Below, in pieces: positions 1 to 9,562 of a stretch of 64,000 bases of DNA (the first letter of the stretch is position 1; every line of letters starts with the position of its first letter). The notes under the pieces are model-generated. The model was given only the letters and a program-made list of their open reading frames with translations. It was not told where the DNA came from and searched no databases. A program made the position numbers and the translations under genes. This DNA comes from Pontibacter sp. HSC-36F09 (GTDB lineage: Bacteria > Bacteroidota > Bacteroidia > Cytophagales > Hymenobacteraceae): positions 372,001 through 436,000 of the forward strand of contig NZ_JALKAA010000001.1 of the NCBI RefSeq assembly GCF_024171605.1, read 5' to 3'.

Positions 1-164
1 TTATCCACACTAAAAAATTTCTCTAAAATAACTTCGTTCTAAGCTTTAGAATGCGGGGTAAATTGCGTTAATTTTGCAAGTCTATCTCTATATAGAGAAC
101 ATCCTATACCTTAATGAGTTATCAACAGCTGTTTCAACATATACTGTAGCCACTTTGTGGATAG
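1..164. other. Cluster of three DnaA-box-like nonamers
   Basis: A perfect DnaA-box consensus TTATCCACA lies at 1-9. One-mismatch versions lie at 119-127 (TTATCAACA) and, on the minus strand, at 156-164 (CTATCCACA). The DNA between is AT-rich and holds a 14-bp palindrome TCTCTATATAGAGA at 85-98. This could be the edge of a replication origin or a DnaA-regulated promoter region. The sequence left of position 1 is not available, so the call is tentative. Confidence 0.4.
69..76 (+). promoter_or_regulatory. Bacteroidota -7 promoter element
   Basis: TAATTTTG matches the TAnnTTTG consensus used by the Bacteroidota primary sigma factor. It lies about 115 bp upstream of the lytic transglycosylase start, inside the DnaA-box-like cluster. 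No convincing -33 element was found. Confidence 0.4.
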
Positions 165-191
165 CTTCGCTTATTTTACCCGTTTACCTTT

Positions 192-2783
192 ATGAAGACA
201 CCATTACCATTTTTGTTGCTCCTGCTTCTGCCATTGTTTGCTGTGGCACAAACTGTCACTGTGCCGCACAACCTGTATTTTGGTGATATCCACCTGCGCA
301 TTTCGCCCAGGGCGCAGGAAGAGATCCAGAAAAAAGTGGATGCCCTGCACCGCAGCCCAAAGTTCTTCCAGATGAAAGTGGAGCTGGCCGATGCCTACTT
401 TCCGCTGATTGAGCGCACATTTCAGGAAGAAGGCGTTCCGGATGATTTCAAGTACCTGGCCCTACAGGAAAGCGGCCTGCGCGGCGATGCCGTGTCTACT
501 TCCAATGCCGTAGGTTACTGGCAGTTCAAAAAAGAAGCTGCCCTGGACTTTAACCTGCGCATGGACCACCTGGTGGATGAACGACGGCATATTATAGAGG
601 CCAGCCGTGGAGCTGCCCGCTATTTTAAGCGCAGCAACAACTTCTACAACAACTGGTTCAATGCGCTGCTCTCTTATTACCACGGTTACTCTGGCGCTAA
701 AGCCTATACCAAAGAATCAGACAAGGGCAGCAAAAGAATGGACATCACCGAAAAGTCTGACCCATACCTGTTGACGTTCCTGGCGCATAAAGTAGCCTAC
801 GACAGCTTTATTGGAAAGAGTGCCCCGCCCGTGGTTTCGCTGCGTGAGCTGCGTGCTACCCCTGGCCAAAGCCTGGCCGATATTGCACTGGCTTATCAAA
901 CCGATCCATCTGAACTCGAAAAATACAACAAATGGCTGTTGGGCAGCACTATACCCGCCGACAAGGATTATTATGTCATGCTTCCGGTTCGCCATACTTC
1001 AGAGCCAGGTATAGTAGCATCAACCGAGCCTGTGCGCACGACACCTGTTCGACAGACGGCTGCTATACCTGCAGCAGGCAGCATCATCAAGCGTAATAAC
1101 CTCAACGCCATCGTAGCTGGCAAAGGCGACACCAAAGACAAGTTGGCCATCAAAGCCGGTATTACCACCCGCAAGCTACTCCGCTTTAACGACATGCGCG
1201 ACTTCGACAAGTTCGAGGAAGGCGAAGCTTATTACATCGAAGCAAAACGCCTGAATGCCGATAAAGAGTACCATGTGGTGCAGCACGGCGAAACTATGCA
1301 GGAGATTGCACAGCAATACGGCATCCGGATGGACTACCTGCAGTTTAAGAACCGCATGAAGCGTGCGGAAGTGCCGGTACCAGGCCGTGTACTCTGGCTG
1401 CAGAAGCGTCGTCCGGCCAAGGTAGCCATCGAGGTACGTGAATTGAAGCCTATTCCGGGTGCTGAAAAGCAAAATGTGATTGCGCAGGAAAAAGCACCGC
1501 AAACCGTAACAACATCGGCTAAGACAACTGCTGCAGAGCCTGCTGCACAGCAAGACAATTTCCTGACCCGCTTAAAAAAGAGCTGGAATAAACTGAAAGG
1601 CCAGGCAGTAGAACCTGAACAAGAAGAAACGCAAACTACTGCCACAACAACAAAGCAGGAGGAAGAAACAACGACCGTTATACCTGCCAAAGAAGCTGAA
1701 CAAGGTATAGCTAAGGAGGAAACGACTGTAGAAGAAGAGCCTGTAAAGGTGGCTGTTGCTACTAAAAATGAAACGGCTCCTATACCTGTAATTAAACAAC
1801 CAGAGCAGGAAGTGAAAGCCACGGAGCCAATAGTAGCGCAGAAAGCGGCAACGCCAGCTGCTACGGAGAAGCCCAAAAACGCCGCCCTATACCCTGGCAA
1901 AAAAGCTCAGGAAACTGAGGAACAAAAAACAGTAACTCAGGAAAAGCAAGTTGAAGAGACAGAAGAGGAAAATGCCGAGTGGGCGGTAGGTCTGAGCGAA
2001 GATGTGTTTGTGGGTTTCTCTGGAAACGAGGAGGAAGAAACAGCTGAAGTGCTTGAAGCAGAGAAAACAGTGGAGACGGCTGCTACAGAGCATGTAACAG
2101 TGAAGAAAACTCCTGCCAAAGCTGAACCTGCAAAATCAAAACCTGCCAGACAGGAGTCAGCCAAAACTAGCCAGTCTAGTACTGTAGCGAAAGAGAATGT
2201 TGCTCCACTTGCCAAACCTGCCCGCCACATAGTAAAACAAGGGGAGTCGCTCTGGGGCATCTCGAGGCTGTACGCCGTAACCGTGAACGACATCACGACC
2301 TGGAACAACCTGGGTGACGCGCCCATTAAGATTGGCCAGGAACTGATCATTGCAGAGCCGCAGACGGTGCCTGAGGAGTCTGCTCCTAATGTGGAGGCAA
2401 ATACAGAAGCGTCTGTTGCGGCAGCGAAAACAGAGATCCACACCGTAGCTGCCGGCGAATCGTTATACGTCCTGTCGCGCAGGTATAACGTCACAGTGAA
2501 CGAGCTGAAAGCCTGGAACAACCTGCGTAGCTCAGCGCTTTCCATTGGACAAGAACTTCGCGTGACTGCTCCTGCTGATCAGAAAGCAACAAACGAAGAC
2601 CTGGAAGAAGCTCCGTCAGAAACCTTTACCGGTTCCAGCACCCAGCATACGGTGGCATCCGGCGAGAGCCTCTACCAGATCTCCCGCAAGTATGGCGTCA
2701 CTATCAAGGACATCATGGAGTGGAACAACAAATCTGACTTCAACGTGAAACCGGGCGATAAGCTGGTGATCCGAAAGAAGTAG
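192..2783 (+). CDS. LysM-repeat lytic murein transglycosylase, MltD-like
   Basis: This is probably a secreted enzyme that cleaves peptidoglycan between MurNAc and GlcNAc. A signal peptide covers residues 1-20 and ends FAVAQ. An SLT (goose-lysozyme-like) domain spans about 65-190, with the presumed catalytic Glu93 in LALQESGL and the family motif GYWQFK at 109-114. LysM glycan-binding modules follow at about 359-400 and, after a long Glu/Lys/Thr/Pro-rich linker (about 430-675), three more at about 678-725, 748-795 and 817-863, each starting with a GESL-type motif. At 863 residues it is longer than E. coli MltD because of the linker and the C-terminal LysM array. A strong bidirectional terminator follows. 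The family call is firm; the exact cleavage product is inferred. Confidence 0.9.
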   Translation: MKTPLPFLLLLLLPLFAVAQTVTVPHNLYFGDIHLRISPRAQEEIQKKVDALHRSPKFFQMKVELADAYFPLIERTFQEEGVPDDFKYLALQESGLRGDAVSTSNAVGYWQFKKEAALDFNLRMDHLVDERRHIIEASRGAARYFKRSNNFYNNWFNALLSYYHGYSGAKAYTKESDKGSKRMDITEKSDPYLLTFLAHKVAYDSFIGKSAPPVVSLRELRATPGQSLADIALAYQTDPSELEKYNKWLLGSTIPADKDYYVMLPVRHTSEPGIVASTEPVRTTPVRQTAAIPAAGSIIKRNNLNAIVAGKGDTKDKLAIKAGITTRKLLRFNDMRDFDKFEEGEAYYIEAKRLNADKEYHVVQHGETMQEIAQQYGIRMDYLQFKNRMKRAEVPVPGRVLWLQKRRPAKVAIEVRELKPIPGAEKQNVIAQEKAPQTVTTSAKTTAAEPAAQQDNFLTRLKKSWNKLKGQAVEPEQEETQTTATTTKQEEETTTVIPAKEAEQGIAKEETTVEEEPVKVAVATKNETAPIPVIKQPEQEVKATEPIVAQKAATPAATEKPKNAALYPGKKAQETEEQKTVTQEKQVEETEEENAEWAVGLSEDVFVGFSGNEEEETAEVLEAEKTVETAATEHVTVKKTPAKAEPAKSKPARQESAKTSQSSTVAKENVAPLAKPARHIVKQGESLWGISRLYAVTVNDITTWNNLGDAPIKIGQELIIAEPQTVPEESAPNVEANTEASVAAAKTEIHTVAAGESLYVLSRRYNVTVNELKAWNNLRSSALSIGQELRVTAPADQKATNEDLEEAPSETFTGSSTQHTVASGESLYQISRKYGVTIKDIMEWNNKSDFNVKPGDKLVIRKK

Positions 2784-2799
2784 TTTTTTAAAGAATCCT

Positions 2800-2840
2800 A
2801 AACCGAAAGAGCCAGCTGCAGTAGCTGGCTCTTTCGGTTT
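2800..2840. terminator. Bidirectional intrinsic terminator
   Basis: A perfect 18-bp inverted repeat (2800-2817 with 2823-2840) has a 5-nt loop. It is A-rich on the left and T-rich on the right. It sits between two convergent genes and can serve both. Confidence 0.85.
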
Positions 2841-2856
2841 TAAGGTATAGCTGCTC

Positions 2857-4185
2857 TTAGCGTTTTCCTGGAGGGGCGGTCAATTTCGTGGCGGTACGAA
2901 GGCCGCTGGCAATCTCGGGGATGATGCCGAGGCGCTCGTAGATGGGCTGCACCATCACACGCAAACGTTTCAGGTTCAGGGCAAAGGGAATGACGCTGAC
3001 AGCACAAAGGAAACCGCAACCCAGCAAGGTATACGCTACCCCGATCTGCTCTGCTATACTGCTCGCCAGCATACTGCCAAGCGGCGCCATGCCCATGAAG
3101 GCGGTAGCATAAAGGCTCATCACACGCCCCCGCTTGTCCTCGTCTACCAGCGTTTGCAGTAACGTGTTGCAGGAAGCCATCGTCACGATCATCCCAAAAC
3201 CGGTAAAGAGCATCAATACCAGCGACAGCCACAGTACAGTGGAAAAAGAGAAAGCCATCAGCGCCGTACCAAACAAAGTCATCGTAAAAATGATCACCTT
3301 GCCTAGCCCGATCACCGATTTACGCTGCGCCAGGAACAGTGCTCCTGACAAAGCTCCCAGCCCGGATGCCCCCATCAGGTAGCCCAGCGTGTTGGCCCCG
3401 CCGTGCAGAATATCACGGGCGAACACCGGTAGCATCACACTGAAAGGCATACCGAACATGCTGATCAAACCCACGATCAGGATAAGCGTTCGGATGGGCG
3501 GAAAACCGAAAGCATAGGAAAAGCCCTGTTTGAGGGAATTCCATACATTTTCCTGGCGAATTTCCCGCACAAAGGGGTTGAGCCTGAGCGTGAGGAGTGA
3601 AGCCAGCACCGCCAGGTAACTCACCGCATTGATCAGGATGCAGACGCCCTCCCCTACCCAGGCAATCAGTACGCCTGCTATTGATGGCCCCACCAGGCGG
3701 GCCATGTTGAACATCGAGGAGTTCAGCGCGATGGCGTTGCTGATGTCTTCGCGTTTATCGACCAGCTGCACTACAAAAGCCTGCCGGGTGGCCACATCAA
3801 AGGCGTTAATCGTGCCGAGCACCACCATTAGCGTCATCACATGCCATACCTGCACCGTACCCGTCAGCACCAGCGTAGCCAGGGTACCCGCCTGCAGCAT
3901 AGACAGGAATTGCGTGACCAGCAACACATGGTGGCGATTGAACTTATCGGCCAGCACCCCGGCGAAGGGCCCGAGCAAAAAAGAAGGAATCTGGTTGGCG
4001 AACGTGACGGCGCCCAGCAGGAATACAGAGTCTGTGAGACGGTATACGAGCCAGCTGATGGCGATCTGCTGCATCCAGGTGCCGATGAGCGAGACCCCCT
4101 GCCCCATGAAAAAGATCCGGTAGTTGCGCGAGCGCAAAGCCCGGAACATACCTCCTATCTTCCCTGAATCAACTGTTTCTGCCAT
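2857..4185 (-). CDS. MFS transporter, EntS/MFS_3-like exporter
   Basis: This 442-residue integral membrane protein has about twelve hydrophobic segments and the major facilitator signature near the N-terminus (GQGVSLIGTWMQQIAISWLVYRL). The arrangement matches the MFS_3 group, which includes the enterobactin exporter EntS and macrolide-type exporters. Efflux of a small molecule by proton antiport is expected, but nothing here identifies the substrate. It stands alone, convergent with the upstream lytic transglycosylase and divergent from dnaE. The basic C-terminal tail is cytoplasmic. Confidence 0.85.
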   Translation of the reverse strand: MAETVDSGKIGGMFRALRSRNYRIFFMGQGVSLIGTWMQQIAISWLVYRLTDSVFLLGAVTFANQIPSFLLGPFAGVLADKFNRHHVLLVTQFLSMLQAGTLATLVLTGTVQVWHVMTLMVVLGTINAFDVATRQAFVVQLVDKREDISNAIALNSSMFNMARLVGPSIAGVLIAWVGEGVCILINAVSYLAVLASLLTLRLNPFVREIRQENVWNSLKQGFSYAFGFPPIRTLILIVGLISMFGMPFSVMLPVFARDILHGGANTLGYLMGASGLGALSGALFLAQRKSVIGLGKVIIFTMTLFGTALMAFSFSTVLWLSLVLMLFTGFGMIVTMASCNTLLQTLVDEDKRGRVMSLYATAFMGMAPLGSMLASSIAEQIGVAYTLLGCGFLCAVSVIPFALNLKRLRVMVQPIYERLGIIPEIASGLRTATKLTAPPGKR

Positions 4186-4473
4186 GCTGTTCTTTTTTCT
4201 TATACCTGTTTGTGCACAGGCTTTATCTTACGTCAAGTGACGCTTTTCGAGTTATAATTATACGCTTTATTCGGGAATGCCTGTTAGTAAATTACTTCAT
4301 GTGCAGGGGATGATTACGCTCCCGCTTTTGTTTTGCTGCAGAGCTGTTTTTGGTTTGGGCAGCCGCCCGATTTTGCGTAATTTTAACATCCCGGAAAAGG
4401 CTCCAGGTATAGGATCGCTATACCTGCGTGTCATTAAAAATTCATCATTCGTCATTACTAATTCTAGATAGTC
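4186..4473. other. Intergenic region between mfs and dnaE with motif hairpin
   Basis: This divergent promoter region carries no gene. It holds a perfect 9-bp inverted repeat at 4404-4412 and 4418-4426, made of CAGGTATAG and its complement around a 5-nt loop. This is a pair of the recurrent octamer described in the findings. Confidence 0.6.
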
Positions 4474-7400
4474 TTGCCAGTTTTTTCGCACTTACACACC
4501 CATACCCAGTACTCCCTGCTCGACGGTCAGGCCAGCATCAGCGCGCTCATGAAAAAGGCACAGGCCGATGGCATGCCCGCCGTTGCCATGACCGACCACG
4601 GCAACATGTTCGCCGCTTTCAATTTCGTGAACGAGGCCAACAAGTATAACGTGAAACCGATCGTAGGCTGCGAGTTTTACCTGGTGAAAGATCGTCACTT
4701 GAAGACCTTCACAAAGGAACAGAAAGACGTACGCCACCATCAGCTACTACTCGCTAAGGATCAGGAGGGCTATCAGAATCTGGCCAAACTTTGCTCACTT
4801 TCTTACATCGAGGGGATATACAGCAAGTGGCCGCGCATTGATAAGGAACTGTTGCTCAAGTATAGCAAAGGTCTGATTGCAACCAGCTGCTGCATTGGCG
4901 CCGAGGTGCCGCAGGCTATCTTGTGGAAAAGCGAAGAAGAAGCAGAAGAAATATTTAAGTGGTGGCTCGATGTATTCGGTGAGGATTATTACATCGAAAT
5001 TCAGCGTCACGGTTTGATGAACATCGACGGCACCGGCAAGAGCCAGGAGGACATCAACCAGGTGCTGCTGAAGTGGGCGAAGAAGTATAACTGCAAGGTC
5101 ATCTGCACCAACGACTCGCACTACGTGGACCAGGAGGACTGGAATGCGCACGACATTTTGCTGTGCGTGAACACCGGTGAAGACCAGAGCACCCCGGTAG
5201 GTGACTTTACTACCAAATACTACCGCTTCCTGAGCGACGACCAGAAGGTGATCTACGACACCGTGGAGAACGTGCGCAACAAGTATAGCAACCACATGAA
5301 CGTGCGCCAGATGCTCCAGCGCATTGACGAAGCTGGCCCGAAAACCCGCTTCGGTTTCCCGAACGACCAGTTCTACTTCAAGACGCAGGCCGAGATGAAC
5401 CAACTGTTCCAGGACGTGCCGGAAGCAGTGGACAACACCAACGAGATCGTTGACAAGATCACGCCGCCAAAATTGAAGCGCGATATCCTGTTGCCGAACT
5501 TCCCTATACCTCCACAGCACGCCGACGCCGACGAGTTCCTGCGCCACCTCACCTACGAAGGTGCTGCCAAACGCTATTCTGAAATAACGCCGGAAGTGAC
5601 CGAGCGACTCGATTTTGAGCTGCACGTGATCAAGACGATGGGTTTTGCCGGTTACTTTTTGATCGTGCAGGACTTCATCAACCGTGGCCGCGACATGGGG
5701 GTGTTCGTGGGGCCGGGCCGTGGTTCGGCTGCCGGTTCTGCAGTGGCTTACTGCGTCGGTATCACCAACATCGACCCGATAAGGTATAACCTCCTCTTCG
5801 AACGATTCCTGAATCCGGAGCGTGTGTCCATGCCCGATATTGACATCGACTTTGACGACGTGAACCGCCAGCGCGTGATCGATTACGTGGTGGACAAATA
5901 CGGCAAAACACAGGTAGCCCAGATCATCACCTTCGGTACGATGGCCGCCAAATCGTCTATCAAAGATGTAGCCCGTGCTACCTCCCTGCCGCTGGCCGAA
6001 GCCAACGAGCTGGCCAAAATGGTACCGGAAACACCGGGCACCACCCTGGCCAAGGCCTTTATGGAGAACCTGGAACTGGCTGCCATCCGCGAAGGAGAAG
6101 ACGCGCGCGCTGCTGTACTGAGGCTGGCTGAAAAGCTGGAAGGTTCAGTGCGCAACACAGGTATACACGCGGCCGGTGTGATCATCGCTCCTGACGATAT
6201 TACCAATTACATACCTGTTTCGACCTCCAAGGACTCCGACCTGCTCGTGACGCAGTTCGACGGCAAGGTAATCGAGAGCGCAGGTATGCTGAAGATGGAC
6301 TTTTTGGGCCTGAAAACCCTCACCATCATCAAAGACGCCATGGAGCTCATCAAGAAGAACCATGGCGTGGAGATCGACATCGATAATATTCCGATCGACG
6401 ACGAGAAAACCTACGAACTCTACCAGCGCGGCGACACGATCGGTACGTTCCAGTTCGAGTCGGAAGGTATGCGCATGTACCTCAAGGACCTGCAGCCGAC
6501 CAACATTGAAGATTTGATCGCCATGAACGCCCTTTACCGTCCGGGCCCGATGCAGTTCATCCCGAACTTCATTAACCGCAAGCACGGCAAAGAGGAAGTG
6601 GAATACCCGCACGAGCTGCTCGAACCGATCCTGAATTACTCCTACGGCATCATGGTATACCAGGAGCAGATCATGCAGACGGCCCAGATTCTGGCCGGTT
6701 ACTCACTGGGAGGCGCCGACTTGCTGCGCCGCGCGATGGGTAAGAAGGACATGAAAAAGATGGCCGAGGAGCGCGAGAAGTTCATTGCCGGTGCTGCAGA
6801 AATGCATAAGATCCCGGCCAAGAAAGCTTCGGAGGTATTCGACGTGATGGAGAAGTTCGCCCAGTACGGCTTCAACCGCTCCCACTCCGCCGCTTACTCT
6901 GTGGTAGCATATCAGACCGGCTACCTCAAGGCGCATTACCCGGCCGAGTATATGGCGGCGGTGCTGACCAACAACATGAACGACATCAAAAAGGTGACGT
7001 TCTTTATTGAGGAAGCCCGCAAACAAGGTGTGGCCGTACTTGGTCCGGACGTGAATGAATCTTTGCTGAAGTTCAACGTGAACGAACAGGGGCAGATCCG
7101 TTTCGGTCTGGCCGCTATCAAAGGCACCGGCGAAGCTGCAGTAGACGCTATTATTTCAGAAAGAGAGAAGAACGGTCCTTACCAGGATATCTTCGACTTT
7201 GCGAAGCGCGTTAACCTGCGTGCCGTGAACAAGAAGACCTTTGAAAGTATGGCCCTGGCCGGAGCCTTCGACTCGTGGGGACTTTACCACCGCGCCCAGC
7301 TGATGGAAGTGCCGGAAGGCGAGAACATCAGTTTACTGGAGAAGGCGGTGCGTTATGGCAACAACTACCAGGCAGAACAGCAGGCAGCGCAACAGTCGTT

Positions 7401-8097
7401 GTTCGGGGGCAGCGCCGCTGTGGCTTCTCCGCTACCGAAGATACCAGAAGTACAGGTATGGACGCAGGCTGAAATGCTGCGCCGTGAGAAAGAAGTCGTG
7501 GGTTTCTACATCTCGGGCCACCCGCTCGACCAGTTCAAAATGGAAATCGACTCCTACTGTACCTCTGCGCTGGCTGATATTGCCAATTATAAAAACAAGG
7601 ACATCAACGTGGCCGGTATGGTTTCGGAAGTCGTGATCAGGACAGCAAAGAATGGTAACCCTTTTGCGCTATTCTCCATCGAGGACTATGATACCACGCT
7701 GCAAATGGCGCTGTTCGGCGAAGACTACATGAAGTTCCAACCATACCTGCGCCAAGGGCTATACCTGTTCATCAGGGGCAAAGTGCAGTTGCGCTATCGC
7801 ACCGAAGACCAGTGGGAGCTCAAGCCAACCAACATCCAGCTCCTCGGCGACGTGATGGACAAAATGGCGCAGGGCGTACAGTTGAATGTGAACCTGCAGC
7901 TCCTCACCCCGAATATTGCCGAGGCTTTGGAAGAGGCCATCGCGACCAGCCCAGGCCAGAAGCGACTGGAGATCACGCTTCACGTACCGGACGAAAAGCT
8001 GGTGCTGCCGACTTACTCCCGCAAGTACCGCGTCGATCCGAAGGTTTTCTTAGGACAGATCAAGGATTTGGGATTGGGTGAGTGTAAGCTGCTGTAA
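4474..8097 (+). CDS. dnaE: DNA polymerase III alpha subunit
   Basis: This is the replicative DNA polymerase of the replisome. The 1207-residue protein begins with a PHP domain (HLHTHTQYSLLDGQ, residues 6-19). The C-family polymerase core carries the catalytic Asp triplet region PDIDIDFDD near residues 453-461 and a VGPGRGSAAGS loop just before it. A helix-hairpin-helix region, the FISGHPLDQF-type linker and an OB-fold domain follow toward the C-terminus. The start is TTG at 4474, because no ATG or GTG fits the conserved N-terminus of Bacteroidota DnaE. No Shine-Dalgarno site precedes it. The gene is monocistronic, with a terminator at 8161-8193. Confidence 0.97.
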   Translation: MPVFSHLHTHTQYSLLDGQASISALMKKAQADGMPAVAMTDHGNMFAAFNFVNEANKYNVKPIVGCEFYLVKDRHLKTFTKEQKDVRHHQLLLAKDQEGYQNLAKLCSLSYIEGIYSKWPRIDKELLLKYSKGLIATSCCIGAEVPQAILWKSEEEAEEIFKWWLDVFGEDYYIEIQRHGLMNIDGTGKSQEDINQVLLKWAKKYNCKVICTNDSHYVDQEDWNAHDILLCVNTGEDQSTPVGDFTTKYYRFLSDDQKVIYDTVENVRNKYSNHMNVRQMLQRIDEAGPKTRFGFPNDQFYFKTQAEMNQLFQDVPEAVDNTNEIVDKITPPKLKRDILLPNFPIPPQHADADEFLRHLTYEGAAKRYSEITPEVTERLDFELHVIKTMGFAGYFLIVQDFINRGRDMGVFVGPGRGSAAGSAVAYCVGITNIDPIRYNLLFERFLNPERVSMPDIDIDFDDVNRQRVIDYVVDKYGKTQVAQIITFGTMAAKSSIKDVARATSLPLAEANELAKMVPETPGTTLAKAFMENLELAAIREGEDARAAVLRLAEKLEGSVRNTGIHAAGVIIAPDDITNYIPVSTSKDSDLLVTQFDGKVIESAGMLKMDFLGLKTLTIIKDAMELIKKNHGVEIDIDNIPIDDEKTYELYQRGDTIGTFQFESEGMRMYLKDLQPTNIEDLIAMNALYRPGPMQFIPNFINRKHGKEEVEYPHELLEPILNYSYGIMVYQEQIMQTAQILAGYSLGGADLLRRAMGKKDMKKMAEEREKFIAGAAEMHKIPAKKASEVFDVMEKFAQYGFNRSHSAAYSVVAYQTGYLKAHYPAEYMAAVLTNNMNDIKKVTFFIEEARKQGVAVLGPDVNESLLKFNVNEQGQIRFGLAAIKGTGEAAVDAIISEREKNGPYQDIFDFAKRVNLRAVNKKTFESMALAGAFDSWGLYHRAQLMEVPEGENISLLEKAVRYGNNYQAEQQAAQQSLFGGSAAVASPLPKIPEVQVWTQAEMLRREKEVVGFYISGHPLDQFKMEIDSYCTSALADIANYKNKDINVAGMVSEVVIRTAKNGNPFALFSIEDYDTTLQMALFGEDYMKFQPYLRQGLYLFIRGKVQLRYRTEDQWELKPTNIQLLGDVMDKMAQGVQLNVNLQLLTPNIAEALEEAIATSPGQKRLEITLHVPDEKLVLPTYSRKYRVDPKVFLGQIKDLGLGECKLL

Positions 8098-8160
8098 TTG
8101 ATTTGAAAATTTGGAGGTGGGGATTTAGAGATGAATCGCTCCTGTCTCTTTAGGTATAGG

Positions 8161-8193
8161 AAAGGTATGCTGCGGAAGTGGCATACCTTTTTT
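8161..8193 (+). terminator. Intrinsic terminator of dnaE
   Basis: AAAGGTATGC (8161-8170) pairs with GCATACCTTT (8181-8190), followed by further T residues. The loop is 10 nt. The stem contains a near copy of the recurrent GGTATA motif. Confidence 0.75.
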
Positions 8194-8207
8194 GTATAGT
8201 GCTAATT

Positions 8208-8237
8208 GCTCTTTCGGATTTATCAATCCGAAAGAGC
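8208..8237. other. Perfect 13-bp hairpin of unknown role
   Basis: GCTCTTTCGGATT pairs perfectly with its complement across a TATC loop. No T-run follows on the plus strand, so it is not a standard terminator there. Its outer stem sequence CCGAAAGAGC also occurs in the terminator at 2800-2840. Confidence 0.6.
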
Positions 8238-8414
8238 CCAGTGAACCAAAACACTACAGGTATAGCTCCGCAGCAAACTATGCTAACTTACCCGGTCTAA
8301 TACCAGTGGAATTTCCAGATTAAAAAATTCTCCCCTTGCCACTATGTCCACTTCTCAATTTCACTGAAACTTAATCCCACAACATTTGTTTATACAAATA
8401 AATATACCATCGGC

Positions 8415-8446
8415 TTGTAAATTCGTATGTATAAGTTCTAAATTTG
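8415..8446 (+). promoter_or_regulatory. trxA promoter
   Basis: A -33 TTG at 8415-8417 and a -7 TAAATTTG at 8439-8446 are separated by 21 nt, matching the Bacteroidota TTG / TAnnTTTG pattern. It leaves a leader of roughly 115 nt before trxA. Confidence 0.6.
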
Positions 8447-8568
8447 CATCGGGGGTTGCCCGATAACAGGACAGCTTGTCAGGCAAAAGCAATTGGACTC
8501 AAATTTGACAAGCTATAAAATGTTACTATATTTAAAACAGAGAATTTAACCAACAAAACGTTAAAGTT

Positions 8569-8895
8569 ATGGCTAACAAAGCATTAGAAATCACTGACGC
8601 TAATTTTGATGAGATCATCAATTCAGATAAACCAGTATTGGTAGACTTTTGGGCAGAGTGGTGCGGTCCGTGCCGCATGGTAGGTCCGATCGTGGAAGAG
8701 CTGGCTGGCGAATACGAAGGCAAAGCTGTGATCGGCAAAGTTGACGTAGACGCGAACCCGCAGACTTCTGCCAAGTTCGGTATCCGCAGCATCCCGACAC
8801 TGCTCGTTTTCAAAAATGGACAGGTAGTGGACAAGCAGGTAGGCGCTGTACCGAAAAATGTACTGGCTGGTAAACTGGACGCTCAGATGGCCTAA
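8569..8895 (+). CDS. trxA: Thioredoxin
   Basis: This cytoplasmic disulfide reductase donates electrons to ribonucleotide reductase, PAPS reductase and other thiol enzymes, and is recycled by thioredoxin reductase. The 108-residue length is typical. The redox site WCGPC lies at residues 31-35 (Cys32 and Cys35), and the cis-proline loop [11 protein letters not shown] follows. It has its own promoter and a strong terminator directly downstream, so it is transcribed alone. Confidence 0.97.
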   Translation: MANKALEITDANFDEIINSDKPVLVDFWAEWCGPCRMVGPIVEELAGEYEGKAVIGKVDVDANPQTSAKFGIRSIPTLLVFKNGQVVDKQVGAVPKNVLAGKLDAQMA

Positions 8896-8915
8896 GTACC
8901 GGTCTGACATTATCT

Positions 8916-8957
8916 AAACACGAAAGCCTTTCCAAAACTGGAAAGGCTTTCGTGTTT
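8916..8957. terminator. Bidirectional terminator between trxA and the DUF421 gene
   Basis: A perfect 18-bp stem (8916-8933 with 8940-8957) has a 6-nt loop and A/T-rich outer ends. It ends on the last codon of the convergent DUF421 gene. Confidence 0.85.
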
Positions 8958-9453
8958 AAGAATCCTTTTTAACAATACTGATATTACCACTTCGTTCCAG
9001 GCAGCCGTATGCTACGTCTTTTGCATCCGTCACGCCTCCTACGCGCAAGGCTTCCTGCAGGTCATTTTCAGTCAGGTTAAGTTTTTTGAGCTCATCCTCC
9101 TGTACTTTTCCGTCTTTTATCAGACACACAGGATCGCCCTTTATAAAAGGCCCTAGGAAACCAGAAGTACTATAAGCCAGAAAGGCCAGAAATCGGTGCA
9201 GTAAAACCAGCGTAAGGGCGGCGGCAAGCGTGGGCCAGAAGGGAGAGTTGCCTGTGATGGCGCGGCTGAGGACTGAGCCATAGATGATACCCAACACGAT
9301 ATCAAAAGCGGTATGCTTTCCGAAAATGCGCTTGTTGCCGACCCGCATAATCAGCAAAGCCGCGATAAAAACAACGACCGCCCGGATAGACATTTGCCAC
9401 CACGTGAGCGAGTCCGAGCCTATACCTAGAAGTGTATCCAGAAAATTGACCAT
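8956..9453 (-). CDS. DUF421 (YetF-like) membrane protein
   Basis: This 165-residue protein has about three hydrophobic segments in its first 85 residues, followed by a soluble DUF421 domain. Family features are visible: the RVGNKRIFGKHTAFDIVLGI segment after the second helix, and a C-terminal portion with VCLIKDGKVQEDELKKLNLTENDL. YetF-type proteins are widespread and found in spore-related and stress loci of Firmicutes; their biochemical role is not established. The 3' end overlaps the shared terminator with trxA. Confidence 0.85.
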   Translation of the reverse strand: MVNFLDTLLGIGSDSLTWWQMSIRAVVVFIAALLIMRVGNKRIFGKHTAFDIVLGIIYGSVLSRAITGNSPFWPTLAAALTLVLLHRFLAFLAYSTSGFLGPFIKGDPVCLIKDGKVQEDELKKLNLTENDLQEALRVGGVTDAKDVAYGCLERSGNISIVKKDS

Positions 9454-9562
9454 ACACTCCCAACGGGTAAAATTGCGGGAATGTTATTGGCCCATTACTG
9501 ACACTCGCAGAGTTTTTTATCTAACTCGCACAGCATGGCATAGTGTTGCTCTACTTCTTTCA

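Larger units (their letters stand above)
8098..8568. other. dnaE-trxA intergenic region
   Basis: This 471-bp stretch has no gene. It contains the dnaE terminator (8161-8193), a second strong hairpin (8208-8237) and the trxA promoter (8415-8446). The remainder is AT-rich with no recognised element. Confidence 0.6.
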
